DNA from: an uncultured Eubacteriales bacterium
Lineage (GTDB): Bacteria > Bacillota > Clostridia > Oscillospirales > Acutalibacteraceae
Assembly (NCBI GenBank): GCA_910577755.1
Contig: CAJTNL010000001.1
Span: 82,566 to 146,565, forward strand
Reading direction: 5' to 3'
Length of the DNA stretch: 64,000 nucleotides
The position numbers and the translations under genes were made by a program. Below the pieces are notes generated by a model. The model saw only the letters and a list, made by a program, of their open reading frames with translations. It was not told the DNA's origin and searched no databases. Shown here in pieces: positions 45,003 through 53,596 of this stretch. The stretch's first letter is position 1, and each line of letters opens with the position of its first letter.

Positions 45003-46070
45003 CTAATCCTTTTTCGTCTTCCTTTTACCTCTATGATGCGCATAATCAGACAGTAATAAAATAACAATCATAGCCCCCATACTGCAAATTGCAACAAACC
45101 ACGGAGATGCTATAATGGCATTAAGTTTCCCCCACATCTGATTGCGTTTAATTTCTGGATACACCTGCCGTGCCAACACAGGCGTACTCTCACCAAAACC
45201 TTGAAAGGCCCAATCATACAAGTTTTTAGTGTCTAGCATTTCTCCATGTACATCGCCAGTCGGGGCGCCTAAGGCAATTACGACATAACGCTGCCCGTTT
45301 TTTTGTGCCGTGGTAACCAAACAATAACCCGCTTCATCATGAGAACCTGTTTTAATTCCTTCAATATAAGGTTCATAATAGATGGGCTCATTTTTATCCA
45401 TCATTTTATTAGTTGTATAAATAGTACGTTCTCCAGTATACAAATTGGTGGGCGTTAACGTATATTGAGTTTTTGTAACAATCTCCATAAAATAGGGCTG
45501 GTTCATCGCATATAATGTAATTTTATAAAGATCCTCTGCTGTCGTATAATGGTTATCATCATGTAAACCGTGGGGGTTCACAAAATTTGTGTCTGTACAC
45601 CCAATTTCCCTTGCCTTCTGGTTCATCTTATCTACAAATCGGGCAATATCCCCACCCCCAATATACTCTGCTAATACAAGAGCTGCATCATTTCCTGATG
45701 GTATCATCATACAATGGAGCAATTGTAATACGTTCAACTGCTCTCCCTGTCGAATACCCGACAAAGAACTATCCGTACCCTGTAGCATAGCAGACACATG
45801 ACTACCTGCTGTAATCCTGGTATTTTGCAAATCAGAAATTGTTTCAACCACAATGATGTATGCCATAATTTTTGTACAGGAAGCTGGTTCCATTCTTGCA
45901 GCGGCATTTTTTTGGTAAATAATTTCTTGTCTATTCACATCTACCATATATAATGCTTGTGAATGGGTTTCAAACATAACCTCTTGAGCAGCAACTTGCA
46001 TGGGCATAGATGGAACCATTAAAAAGACTGCAACAAAACTTACAAAAAAAGATAGGATTTTTTTTGCCAT
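45003..46070 (-). CDS. D-alanyl-D-alanine carboxypeptidase (class A PBP5-like)
   Basis: 355 residues. Signal peptide at the start, catalytic SxxK in PASCTKIMAYI (SCTK), SGN in MIPSGNDAALVLAEYIGG and KTG in IKTGSHDEAGYC. A C-terminal transmembrane anchor (WFVAICSMGAMIVILLLSD) is followed by a basic tail. It trims pentapeptides in peptidoglycan outside the cell. In spore-formers homologues (DacF, DacB) act in cortex formation; the subtype cannot be fixed from sequence. ATG at 46070. Confidence 0.92.
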   Translation of the reverse strand: MAKKILSFFVSFVAVFLMVPSMPMQVAAQEVMFETHSQALYMVDVNRQEIIYQKNAAARMEPASCTKIMAYIIVVETISDLQNTRITAGSHVSAMLQGTDSSLSGIRQGEQLNVLQLLHCMMIPSGNDAALVLAEYIGGGDIARFVDKMNQKAREIGCTDTNFVNPHGLHDDNHYTTAEDLYKITLYAMNQPYFMEIVTKTQYTLTPTNLYTGERTIYTTNKMMDKNEPIYYEPYIEGIKTGSHDEAGYCLVTTAQKNGQRYVVIALGAPTGDVHGEMLDTKNLYDWAFQGFGESTPVLARQVYPEIKRNQMWGKLNAIIASPWFVAICSMGAMIVILLLSDYAHHRGKRKTKKD

Positions 46071-46428
46071 CTATTGTTCCTCCGTTACACAAAGCTAAGC
46101 TTTGAAAGCCGAACCACAAAAGTTAGACTTTATGTATGTTTTATCATGTATTATCCATATCATTGACTGTAATTTATAAAATTATTCCGATTTTTTAAAC
46201 AAGTTTTAGAAATTCATCCATAAAAATAATAAACCATACATCTGCCAAAAGATTTGTAAAAAACAAAGCGATATCGTTTAGATATCGCTTTACATCTTTA
46301 TAAAAACGGAATAAACCTTTATCTACGCTTATACACAAATTTATTGACTGCTGCAAACACACAGTAAATCCACACTTTGCTAATGAAGAGACATGCTTCC
46401 AATCTCAGTTTAAACCGTCTAATGTCTA
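46071..46428. other. Intergenic stretch between ATPase and carboxypeptidase genes
   Basis: Holds the terminator of the ATPase gene (46265-46291) and presumably the promoter of the carboxypeptidase near 46100-46180. No gene seen. Confidence 0.5.
46265..46291 (-). terminator. Terminator of the P-type ATPase gene
   Basis: AAAGCGATATC / GATATCGCTTT with a 5-base loop and GTTTTTT on the minus strand. Confidence 0.85.
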
Positions 46429-49101
46429 CTAGATACGTTTTGCCCTTTTACTAGGTTTAGTCCTTTTTGAAGCGGTAAATATATATTGTAGAATGCGAAA
46501 AATAAACTTTTCCACTTCCACCACAACAATTGGGACAAAAGCTAATCCAGCTACAATCATCCATTGTAAAATATTTAAACGAGCCGTTTTAAAAATAATG
46601 GACAGCTGTGGAATTAAAATTACACCCACCTGCAAAACAATACAAACAAAAGCGGCAATTACTAATTTCCGATTTTTGAATACGCCAATATGAAAAATCG
46701 AATGATCGGAACGCATATTAAACGCATGTGACACTTGAGATAAACTTAGCACCGCAAAAGCCATTGTTCTGCCGATAGCCGGTTCTATACCCACACCGTC
46801 AAAAAACACACGACCAATAGTAAAAGCTAATAAAGCCAATGCGCCTATCATACCGCCCTCTACCACAATATGATAACCCATTCCATTGCTGAATAAACTC
46901 TTACTTTGTCGATTAGGTTTGCGCTCCATAATATCGTCATCAATTGGATCCACGCCTAATGCCAATGCAGGTAGTGAGTCTGTTACCAAATTGACCCAAA
47001 GTAACTGAATGGCCAATAACGGGCTTGGCATACCAAACAAAAAGCTAACTAAAATCGTCATAATCTCTCCTATGTTACAAGAGATTAAAAAATGAATGGT
47101 TTTACGTATATTTTCGTAAATACCCCGCCCCTCTCTCACCGCAGATACAATGGTAGAGAAATTATCATCTGTCAAAATTAAATCGGCAGCACCTTTTGCA
47201 ACATCAGTACCAGACTGGCCCATTGCACAACCTATGTCAGCAACTTTCAGTGCAGGCGCATCATTTACGCCGTCTCCTGTCATGGCAACAACTTCACCTC
47301 TTGCCTGAAAAGCCTTTACAATACGCACTTTATGAGCAGGTGATACCCGTGCATATACACAGTAATTATAAATCTCTTTTTCAAGCCGTTTTTGATCCAT
47401 TTGATCTAACTGTACGCCTGTAAGCGCCATACCACCGTCATTGAGAATGCCCAAATCCCTGCCAATGGCCGTCGCTGTAGCCGCATGATCGCCCGTAATC
47501 ATAACAGGTCTAATACCAGCTGCCTTACATAATGCAACCGCCTCTTTTGCTTCAGGTCGCGGTGGGTCAATCATACCGATTAATCCACAGAAAATTAAGT
47601 TATTTTCTATAGTACTTTCGGCTGAGGGTAATTCTGTCACATCTTTATAGGCAATACCCAAAACACGTAATGTGCGGGAGGCCATCTCGCTGTTTTTTTT
47701 CATAATGCGGCTTTTAACCGAAGTAGTAAGTGTTTGATTTTGATAACGCACCTGTATCCCTGTGCATAAATCCAATAAAATATCCGGAGCGCCTTTTGTA
47801 ATAATGCGATACCCTCCTTTTTGCAACCGGTGCACCGTTGTCATCCGTTTTCTGTCTGAAGAAAACGGTATTTCACGTATACGAGGATACTGTCGTTCTA
47901 ACACATTTTTTTTACTTTTAGACGCCAATACTAATGCTGCTTCTGTTGGATCACCATATACTGTCTCTGCTGACACTGTACAGTTATTACATAAAACAGA
48001 AAAATCCAATATCTTCTCAACAGTATGATCATGTAAATCCAATACCCGTTCTCCGTCTGTAATTTCTACCACCGTCATTTTATTTTGCGTCAAGGTCCCC
48101 GTCTTATCAGAGCATATAACGCTGGCTCCGCCAAGGGTTTCTACCGCTGGCAATCTGCGTACAATCGCACGGTTCACAACCATACGTTTTACTCCCATTG
48201 CCAGCACAATGGTTACAATCACCGGCAACCCCTCTGGTATAGCCGCCACAGCAAGGCTAATAGAAATCATAAACATTTCCATTGGTGGTATATGCTGAAA
48301 TAAACCTAAAATAAAAATTATACAGCAAATAGCAAGGGCGCCTATACCTAAAATTCTACTGGTTTTCGCCAAATGATTCTGTAAAGGTGTCTGAGGTGTT
48401 TCCTCCGTATGTATCATATGAGCGATTTTTCCCACTTCAGTCTCCATAGCGGTTGCCACAACAACCCCTTTACCTCTACCCGCTGTAATACTACTGCCAG
48501 AAAACAGCATATTTGTACGATCTCCCAACGGTGTAGCAGCAGAAAATTTGCCTTCCACACTTTTCTCTACCGGAACGGACTCCCCAGTTAACGCCGACTC
48601 CTCAGCCTTGAGACTATGACTTTCTATAATACGTAAATCTGCTGGCACAATATCTCCAGTAGAAAACACTGCAATGTCTCCTGGTACCAATCCTGTAGAA
48701 TCAATACGTATTTCTTTACCCTCGCGCAATACAGTAGCTTGTGGTGATGAAAGCTTTTTCAATGCCTCTATTGCTTTTTCTGCACGATTTTCCTGTATAA
48801 CACCCGTTAAGGCATTTATAACTACAATAGTTAAAATAATAATCGAATCTATAAAATCCATATCATTGCGTATAATAGATGTCACAAATGATACTCCTGC
48901 TGCAATTAACAGAATGATAACCATAAAATCAGAGAATTGACCAAGAAACTTTTTAAACAATCCGCTCTTTTTTCTATGCGCCAACTGATTGATACCGTAT
49001 TGCCCCAATCTTTTTTTTACCTGCAATACAGACAATCCATTATTTTGATTGGTTTCCAGGGTTTTAATACATTCCTCCTTTGATAAATTTTGCCAATCCA
49101 C
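46429..49101 (-). CDS. Calcium-type cation-transporting P-ATPase
   Basis: 890 residues, start GTG at 49101, eight bases after GGAGGG. N-terminal actuator segment (CIKTLETNQNNGLSVLQVKKRLGQYGINQL), LTGESVPVEK, phosphorylation motif CSDKTGTLTQNKMT, and hinge TGDGVNDAPALK. Ten membrane helices. In helix 4, AAIPEGLPV and in helix 6, NLVTDSLPALALG fit P2A pumps such as Bacillus YloB and SERCA/PMR1. Probably exports Ca2+ (possibly Mn2+) at the cell membrane. Confidence 0.94.
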   Translation of the reverse strand: MDWQNLSKEECIKTLETNQNNGLSVLQVKKRLGQYGINQLAHRKKSGLFKKFLGQFSDFMVIILLIAAGVSFVTSIIRNDMDFIDSIIILTIVVINALTGVIQENRAEKAIEALKKLSSPQATVLREGKEIRIDSTGLVPGDIAVFSTGDIVPADLRIIESHSLKAEESALTGESVPVEKSVEGKFSAATPLGDRTNMLFSGSSITAGRGKGVVVATAMETEVGKIAHMIHTEETPQTPLQNHLAKTSRILGIGALAICCIIFILGLFQHIPPMEMFMISISLAVAAIPEGLPVIVTIVLAMGVKRMVVNRAIVRRLPAVETLGGASVICSDKTGTLTQNKMTVVEITDGERVLDLHDHTVEKILDFSVLCNNCTVSAETVYGDPTEAALVLASKSKKNVLERQYPRIREIPFSSDRKRMTTVHRLQKGGYRIITKGAPDILLDLCTGIQVRYQNQTLTTSVKSRIMKKNSEMASRTLRVLGIAYKDVTELPSAESTIENNLIFCGLIGMIDPPRPEAKEAVALCKAAGIRPVMITGDHAATATAIGRDLGILNDGGMALTGVQLDQMDQKRLEKEIYNYCVYARVSPAHKVRIVKAFQARGEVVAMTGDGVNDAPALKVADIGCAMGQSGTDVAKGAADLILTDDNFSTIVSAVREGRGIYENIRKTIHFLISCNIGEIMTILVSFLFGMPSPLLAIQLLWVNLVTDSLPALALGVDPIDDDIMERKPNRQSKSLFSNGMGYHIVVEGGMIGALALLAFTIGRVFFDGVGIEPAIGRTMAFAVLSLSQVSHAFNMRSDHSIFHIGVFKNRKLVIAAFVCIVLQVGVILIPQLSIIFKTARLNILQWMIVAGLAFVPIVVVEVEKFIFRILQYIFTASKRTKPSKRAKRI

Positions 49102-49223
49102 CTTTGCATCCCTCCATATTTCACTCTATGTATATTATCTATATGCCTGTCTATGTCCTTTTAGAAGCAAGCGCTATTTGGGAATAAAACATACTTACAC
49201 ACTATTAGTATGGATGTCTATCA

Positions 49224-49274
49224 AAAATGAACCTTCATTGCCTGAGTTTTCCCCTGACAGTGAAGGTTCATTTT
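49224..49274. terminator. Long-stem terminator
   Basis: AAAATGAACCTTCA / TGAAGGTTCATTTT with a 23-base loop, downstream of the YbhN-like gene on the minus strand; T-rich both ways. Confidence 0.8.
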
Positions 49275-49367
49275 CATCTATGCAATCATTTAATTATATG
49301 AATACCCCATTAAAAATTTGTTGATTTTCTGACAAACGGTTACATATCACTTTAAAAACCAAAACAT

Positions 49368-50465
49368 TTATAAGTCCAATTTTTGATTTTCGATATTGCG
49401 AGAAATTTTATCTGCTTCCAACTCTGCTTTTGATTTTTCTCTGTATAATACACGGTAAGGTACTCTCTTAACCACAAATACAAATATCAAACCACCTATC
49501 ATATTGAGATAATAGGTAAATACTCTCCAGATAAAAATAGCTGGAATAATTGTATTATTAATAAAAAACAAACCAAAAAACAAATAAAAACTACCTTCTG
49601 CGCCTCCTGAAGCTCCAGGTAGCGGAATAAACGCAGAAACCATGTTAACAAATGCCTGAGCGCCCAACATATCAAACATATTCGCACCCTTAAAATTAAA
49701 ACTACGATAAATAAGATACGGAATTATGCATGCCACAAAAATCTGTATAATAGTAAAAAATGCTGCGCTCAAATACACTTTTACAGATTTACCCACCAAT
49801 TTTGTACTTTTATGAAAAATAGCAAACTCACTGTGAATTTTATGATATCTTAATACAGGCTTTTTAACCAACCGAATACGGTATAAAAACTTTATAACGG
49901 CACGCACAGCTTTATCGGTAACCTTTTCACAAACCGCAAAAAATAACACGATCACAACAAAGGTTAAATTTGTAATTAGACCAATGATTGTTAAAAAAGA
50001 AAAATTACTTACACTCTGCTGAAAAAAAGGCAGTTTCCAGAATACCATTACCATAGCAAACAACACCATAATAATCTGATACACCAAACTTTTAATTGCA
50101 ATAATAGAACCTGCAGCGCCCGTATCCATTCCCAGCTTTTTCATATAATAAATCTGCATTGCTTGACCGCCGGTAGCAAAGGGAGTCAAAGCGCTGTAAA
50201 GCAAACCAATCATACCCATGATAAGTGAATGCCAATATTTCCATTGCGGATACACTTTCTTACAAAAAAAGTGCAATACTAGCGCTTCTAAAAGCCAACC
50301 TGCTACAACCGCCACAAAAATTAAAGTAAACCAAGAGATCTGAATAGAATCCACAATTCTGGCAAAAGCCGTAATACCATCTGTGGTAATTAAAAAATAA
50401 ACCAATACGCCAATGGAGATAGCCATTGTAATAATAGCAAATAAATTCTTTCTAATAATAGTCAA
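49368..50465 (-). CDS. Flippase-like (YbhN/AglD, UPF0104) membrane protein
   Basis: 365 residues, eight or so helices. Key segments: TPFATGGQAMQIYYMKKLG and FIPLPGASGGAEGSFYLFF, typical of the lysylphosphatidylglycerol synthetase TM region and its stand-alone relatives. Some transfer or flip lipids, so a role in membrane lipids is likely but unproven. The start is odd: a TTG at 50465 without its own ribosome-binding site, just after a 6-residue mini-ORF with a strong one. An ATT at 50486, in frame eight bases behind GGGAGG, is an alternative start. Confidence 0.85.
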   Translation of the reverse strand: MTIIRKNLFAIITMAISIGVLVYFLITTDGITAFARIVDSIQISWFTLIFVAVVAGWLLEALVLHFFCKKVYPQWKYWHSLIMGMIGLLYSALTPFATGGQAMQIYYMKKLGMDTGAAGSIIAIKSLVYQIIMVLFAMVMVFWKLPFFQQSVSNFSFLTIIGLITNLTFVVIVLFFAVCEKVTDKAVRAVIKFLYRIRLVKKPVLRYHKIHSEFAIFHKSTKLVGKSVKVYLSAAFFTIIQIFVACIIPYLIYRSFNFKGANMFDMLGAQAFVNMVSAFIPLPGASGGAEGSFYLFFGLFFINNTIIPAIFIWRVFTYYLNMIGGLIFVFVVKRVPYRVLYREKSKAELEADKISRNIENQKLDL

Positions 50466-50472
50466 AAAATTA

Positions 50473-50493
50473 TTAGCTGCGATAATACATCAT
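50473..50493 (-). CDS. Six-residue upstream mini-ORF
   Basis: GGGAGG at 50495-50500, then ATG ATG TAT TAT CGC AGC TAA (MMYYRS). It ends seven bases before the TTG start of the YbhN-like gene. Could couple translation of the membrane protein. Confidence 0.4.
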   Translation of the reverse strand: MMYYRS

Positions 50494-50731
50494 ACCTCCC
50501 TAATAGAAACTTAACTTTTATTTTATATCAAACCGTAATAATATACAAGCTTTTTTTATTTTTCAGTTATAACTTCTTTGTTTTACTTAAAATATGATTT
50601 GTTTTATAAAAATACTCCTTGATGATTAAAATTAAAAAATAAAAACCACATGATTAATACTAAGTATAACCACGTAGCTTCTAACATACAAAAAATTATT
50701 ACTGAATTGTGTTGTTTTGCATTTCTGAGCA

Positions 50732-51175
50732 CTATTGTTCAATTGCAACATAAATATTAATATCCGCATGCTCATAATCTTCATTGAGATATTCTTCAAA
50801 ATCCCCTGTAAAGGTTCTGTTTAAACCCATATTCCAAATTTCTTCCCATGCTTTTTGTACAGCAGTTTCCATGTGACCGTGAATGGTAAACTTTGCGTAA
50901 GTACCTTCCGGAATGATTCTTGATACCAAATTCTGATTACTTAATTCCGACACTTCAACTCCTGCTAATACATGATATTTGTTTTCCGTATAGTCAGAAT
51001 ATAATCCAATAGTATAATGGTTGACACGGTTTTGGATAGTACTGCAAATACCTGTCTGAAAAAACTGTTGCCATAATCCTCCGATGATTTTCCCCATATT
51101 AGGATCATCATTGGATGTATATGCTCCAACTCCTACAACTATTTTTTTGTCTAAATTTACAATTTCATAATTCAT
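50732..51175 (-). CDS. GyrI-like / AraC effector-binding domain protein
   Basis: 147 residues from the ATG at 51175 behind AGGAGG; the open frame reaches 51229 without a site. MNYEIVNLDKKIVVGVGAYTSNDD and the late IPEGTYAKFTIHGHMETAVQKAWEEIWNMGL match the SOUL/GyrI-like small-molecule-binding fold. It lies 15-70 bases after the WYL regulator and may sense the same compound. Ends in acidic DINIYVAIEQ, normal for the family. Confidence 0.88.
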   Translation of the reverse strand: MNYEIVNLDKKIVVGVGAYTSNDDPNMGKIIGGLWQQFFQTGICSTIQNRVNHYTIGLYSDYTENKYHVLAGVEVSELSNQNLVSRIIPEGTYAKFTIHGHMETAVQKAWEEIWNMGLNRTFTGDFEEYLNEDYEHADINIYVAIEQ

Positions 51176-51244
51176 ATGATATAGCCTCCTTGATTTTATG
51201 CCATTATCATACACTATATAATATGACATATATCCGTCATATTA

Positions 51245-52138
51245 TCAATAAAATTGTATCATTTTCTGTAATTTTTTTTTAATTTCTCTGCGGATCTCCT
51301 GCGGATGCAACACTTCGCAGTATTCGCCAAAGGTTGCAATATAATAATATAGCCAATCTCCGCAATGCATGGTACAAGTAATCAGAAAGCTGCCATCATC
51401 TAATATTTCATAGTCATCAAATTCATCATATACCCGGTACGCCATCTCTTTAGCCAGCTTTAATGTTATCGTTACGGTTGTTTGATTAACATTGATATTA
51501 TTGGTAAAAACATGTTTAGGTGCGGCATGCTGCACTTTCTGGTCAGAAACATTTAACTGTTTAATTCTTCGCAGTTTAAAAAAACGATAGTCACATTTCT
51601 GTAAGCAGAATGCATATAAATACCAGCTTTGTCCCTTGAAACATAATTTTAAAGGTTCCACCATGCGGTTTGATTGTTCTCCTGTTGAATTATGATATAA
51701 AAAACGAATAATACGTTTACTTAAAATTGCTGTTTTTAAGGTTTGAAATTTAATTGATTCTTCTTTGTCATTTTTCCATGAAGAAAAATCTACTTCCAGC
51801 CAATCTGTTTGAAATTCTCCAAATAAAGCAGACAAGCGCTTCATTATAGTTTGTGAGTGGTGTATATCTACAGCTTGTACTGCATGTAGCGCTGACAAAA
51901 TCTCAATTTTCTCAGATTTTGTCAAGACTGTTTTATTTAAAATAAAATTTGGCAGCAAAGAAATACCGCCGCCCCTGCCTCGGGTCATATAAATCGGTAT
52001 TCCCGCTGCCGATAAAATATCAATATCTCTATAAATGGTACGTACAGATACTTCCAAGTAATTGGCTAATTCTTTCGCTGTAACACATGAATGCTCCAAT
52101 AAAAAATATATTAGTTCAAATAACCTGTTTATCTGCAT
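51245..52138 (-). CDS. WYL-domain HTH transcriptional regulator (YafY-like)
   Basis: 297 residues. HTH_11 at the start (LFELIYFLLEHSCVTAKELANYLEVSVRTIYRDIDILSAAGIPIY), then TRGRGGGISLLP, a signature of this group. The WYL domain has GQSWYLYAFCLQKCDYRFFKLRRI, and a WCX extension follows. WYL proteins bind ligands or single-stranded nucleic acid. Transcribed ahead of the GyrI-like gene, so they form a probable sensor pair. Confidence 0.92.
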   Translation of the reverse strand: MQINRLFELIYFLLEHSCVTAKELANYLEVSVRTIYRDIDILSAAGIPIYMTRGRGGGISLLPNFILNKTVLTKSEKIEILSALHAVQAVDIHHSQTIMKRLSALFGEFQTDWLEVDFSSWKNDKEESIKFQTLKTAILSKRIIRFLYHNSTGEQSNRMVEPLKLCFKGQSWYLYAFCLQKCDYRFFKLRRIKQLNVSDQKVQHAAPKHVFTNNINVNQTTVTITLKLAKEMAYRVYDEFDDYEILDDGSFLITCTMHCGDWLYYYIATFGEYCEVLHPQEIRREIKKKLQKMIQFY

Positions 52139-52199
52139 ACTACCACCTAGTTTTATTATATCGCAATTATATCACAGAAACAAGCTATATTGTAATATA

Positions 52200-52740
52200 T
52201 TATTTCATTCTTTTGCGGTCAAATTCCGGATTAAATGCAAAGAAATTTTTAGAATCTAAATTATCTGTTGCAATCCGCAATGCTTCACCAAAACGTTGAT
52301 AATGAACGATTTCCCGCTCTCTTAAAAAGCGGATAGGATCTCTAACATCTCTGTCGTCACAAAAACGAAGAATATTATCATAAGTAGTTCTGGCCTTTTG
52401 CTCTGCTGCTAAATCCTCGTGTAAATCAGTCAATGCATCACCAGCTACAGAGAACGTGGCTGCATTAAAGGGAGTACCATTTGCATCTGCAGGATAAACA
52501 CCTGTCGTATGATCTACAAAATAGGTGTCAAAACCTGATTTTTTAATTTCCTCTTCTGTTAAATCTTTTGTTAACTGATAAACTATTGTGCTAACCATTT
52601 CAAGGTGAGCCAGTTCTTCAGTACCAACATCAGTTAAAATAGCTTTTATCTCTGGATATGGCATAGTATAACGCTGGCTTAAATAACGCAGCGATGCACC
52701 TAACTCTCCATGAGGTCCTCCATATTGTATATAGCGATAA
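52200..52740 (-). pseudogene. 5'-truncated CotJC-type manganese catalase
   Basis: The reading frame downstream of an in-frame TAA begins YYRYIQYGGPHGELGASLRYLSQRYTMPYPE and continues with ILTDVGTEELAHLEMV, then EDLAAEQKARTTYD and FLREREIVHYQRFGE. These are the ferritin-like Mn-catalase/CotJC motifs, with Glu/His metal ligands present. The first ~25 residues expected of CotJC are absent, and no start with a ribosome-binding site exists (the Met at 52664 is internal to the fold). So the gene is a remnant, cut near 52740. Confidence 0.75.
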
Positions 52741-52785
52741 TATTATGCATTCAAGTAAACATTATCATAGAAAATACAGTTTTAT

Positions 52786-53225
52786 TTACGCATATTTCAA
52801 GCCATATCCTAAAAAAGCAAGTTTATATTTTGAGCAAACAACAAATATGTCCACAAGGTGCTGCCTTTGCCCCTGGGTATAGTGAGATGTTCGCTTTTCG
52901 ATGGTGTCTATCAAAATCATATTCTCTCGACTAAATTCGTCATTTGCATAACAGGATATCCATTCTCCATAGAAAGGATGATTTACCAAGTCGAGAGTGT
53001 CTTCACTATGTTACGGGCAATTACTTTATAGCTGTATGCACAAAATAAGATCGCAGTAAGGATTTCCACCTCACTCTCCTCATAAGCTATACGGAGTATA
53101 CAAGATGTGTATGGTAAATTATTTAACGTACGTGGCGTGTTTTCTATCTCCTCTTGTGTCATGGCAAATTTTCCTATATCCCTCTATGTATATCCATTTC
53201 TCCATCAGTGAGCAAATGTACAAAA
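52786..53225 (-). pseudogene. tenA (aminopyrimidine aminohydrolase) relic
   Basis: Pieces of a TenA-fold protein in different frames. Upstream: DGEMDIHRGI, then a stop. Middle (frame with ATG ACA CAA): TQEEIENTPRTLNNLPYTSCILRIAYEESEVEILTAILFCAYSYKVIARNIVK, where FCAY retains the active-site Cys region. End (52989-52786): VNHPFYGEWISCYANDEF ... DIFVVCSKYKLAFLGYGLKYA, matching the TenA C-terminus. The last two frames join near 52990 through a one-base shift. The N-terminal third is not visible. TenA salvages thiamine pyrimidine. Confidence 0.65.
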
Positions 53226-53297
53226 GAAGAAAAAAGTCTCATTATTCAAGGCTTTTTGCCTTAGCAGCGCCGATACTGAAAATCTTTGCACACTCCA

Positions 53298-53471
53298 TCA
53301 AATAAGGTAATATCTGAACTTTTCCTTATTAAAAGTACCACACTCAATACCTTTGGTAAAGGGATGCTTATTATATTCTTCCCATATATCGGATGCTGTC
53401 ACCAAGCATGAATCATTTTTAGTTATCACCATAAAATTTTTTACTACTATATCAAAATCTTCGTATTCCAT
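53298..53471 (-). CDS. Short hypothetical ORF
   Basis: 57 residues: MEYEDFDIVVKNFMVITKNDSCLVTASDIWEEYNKHPF and onward. The 'V-A-S-D-I-W-E-E-Y' pattern recalls the ends of phage primase/helicase proteins, but I cannot name it. No ribosome-binding site. Possibly a prophage fragment. Confidence 0.3.
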   Translation of the reverse strand: MEYEDFDIVVKNFMVITKNDSCLVTASDIWEEYNKHPFTKGIECGTFNKEKFRYYLI

Positions 53472-53540
53472 AAATAAGGAACTACTCTTGTTGTTTTTGA
53501 TTTTGAGTTATCTATCATAATTACCATTATTTTAATCAAT

Positions 53541-53587
53541 AAAAAGAGCCTTTAAAACTAATTATTTTAAGCTTTAAACACTCTTTT
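53541..53587 (-). terminator. Terminator of the YhgE gene
   Basis: Imperfect stem AAAAGAGTGTTTAAA / TTTAAAGGCTCTTTT with T-run on the minus strand, ten bases past the stop. Confidence 0.7.
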
Positions 53588-53596
53588 AAATTAATC

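Noticed and set aside
53105..53305. Plus-strand frame MCMVNYLTYVACF...
   Set aside because: Antisense to the tenA relic and lacks a start site.
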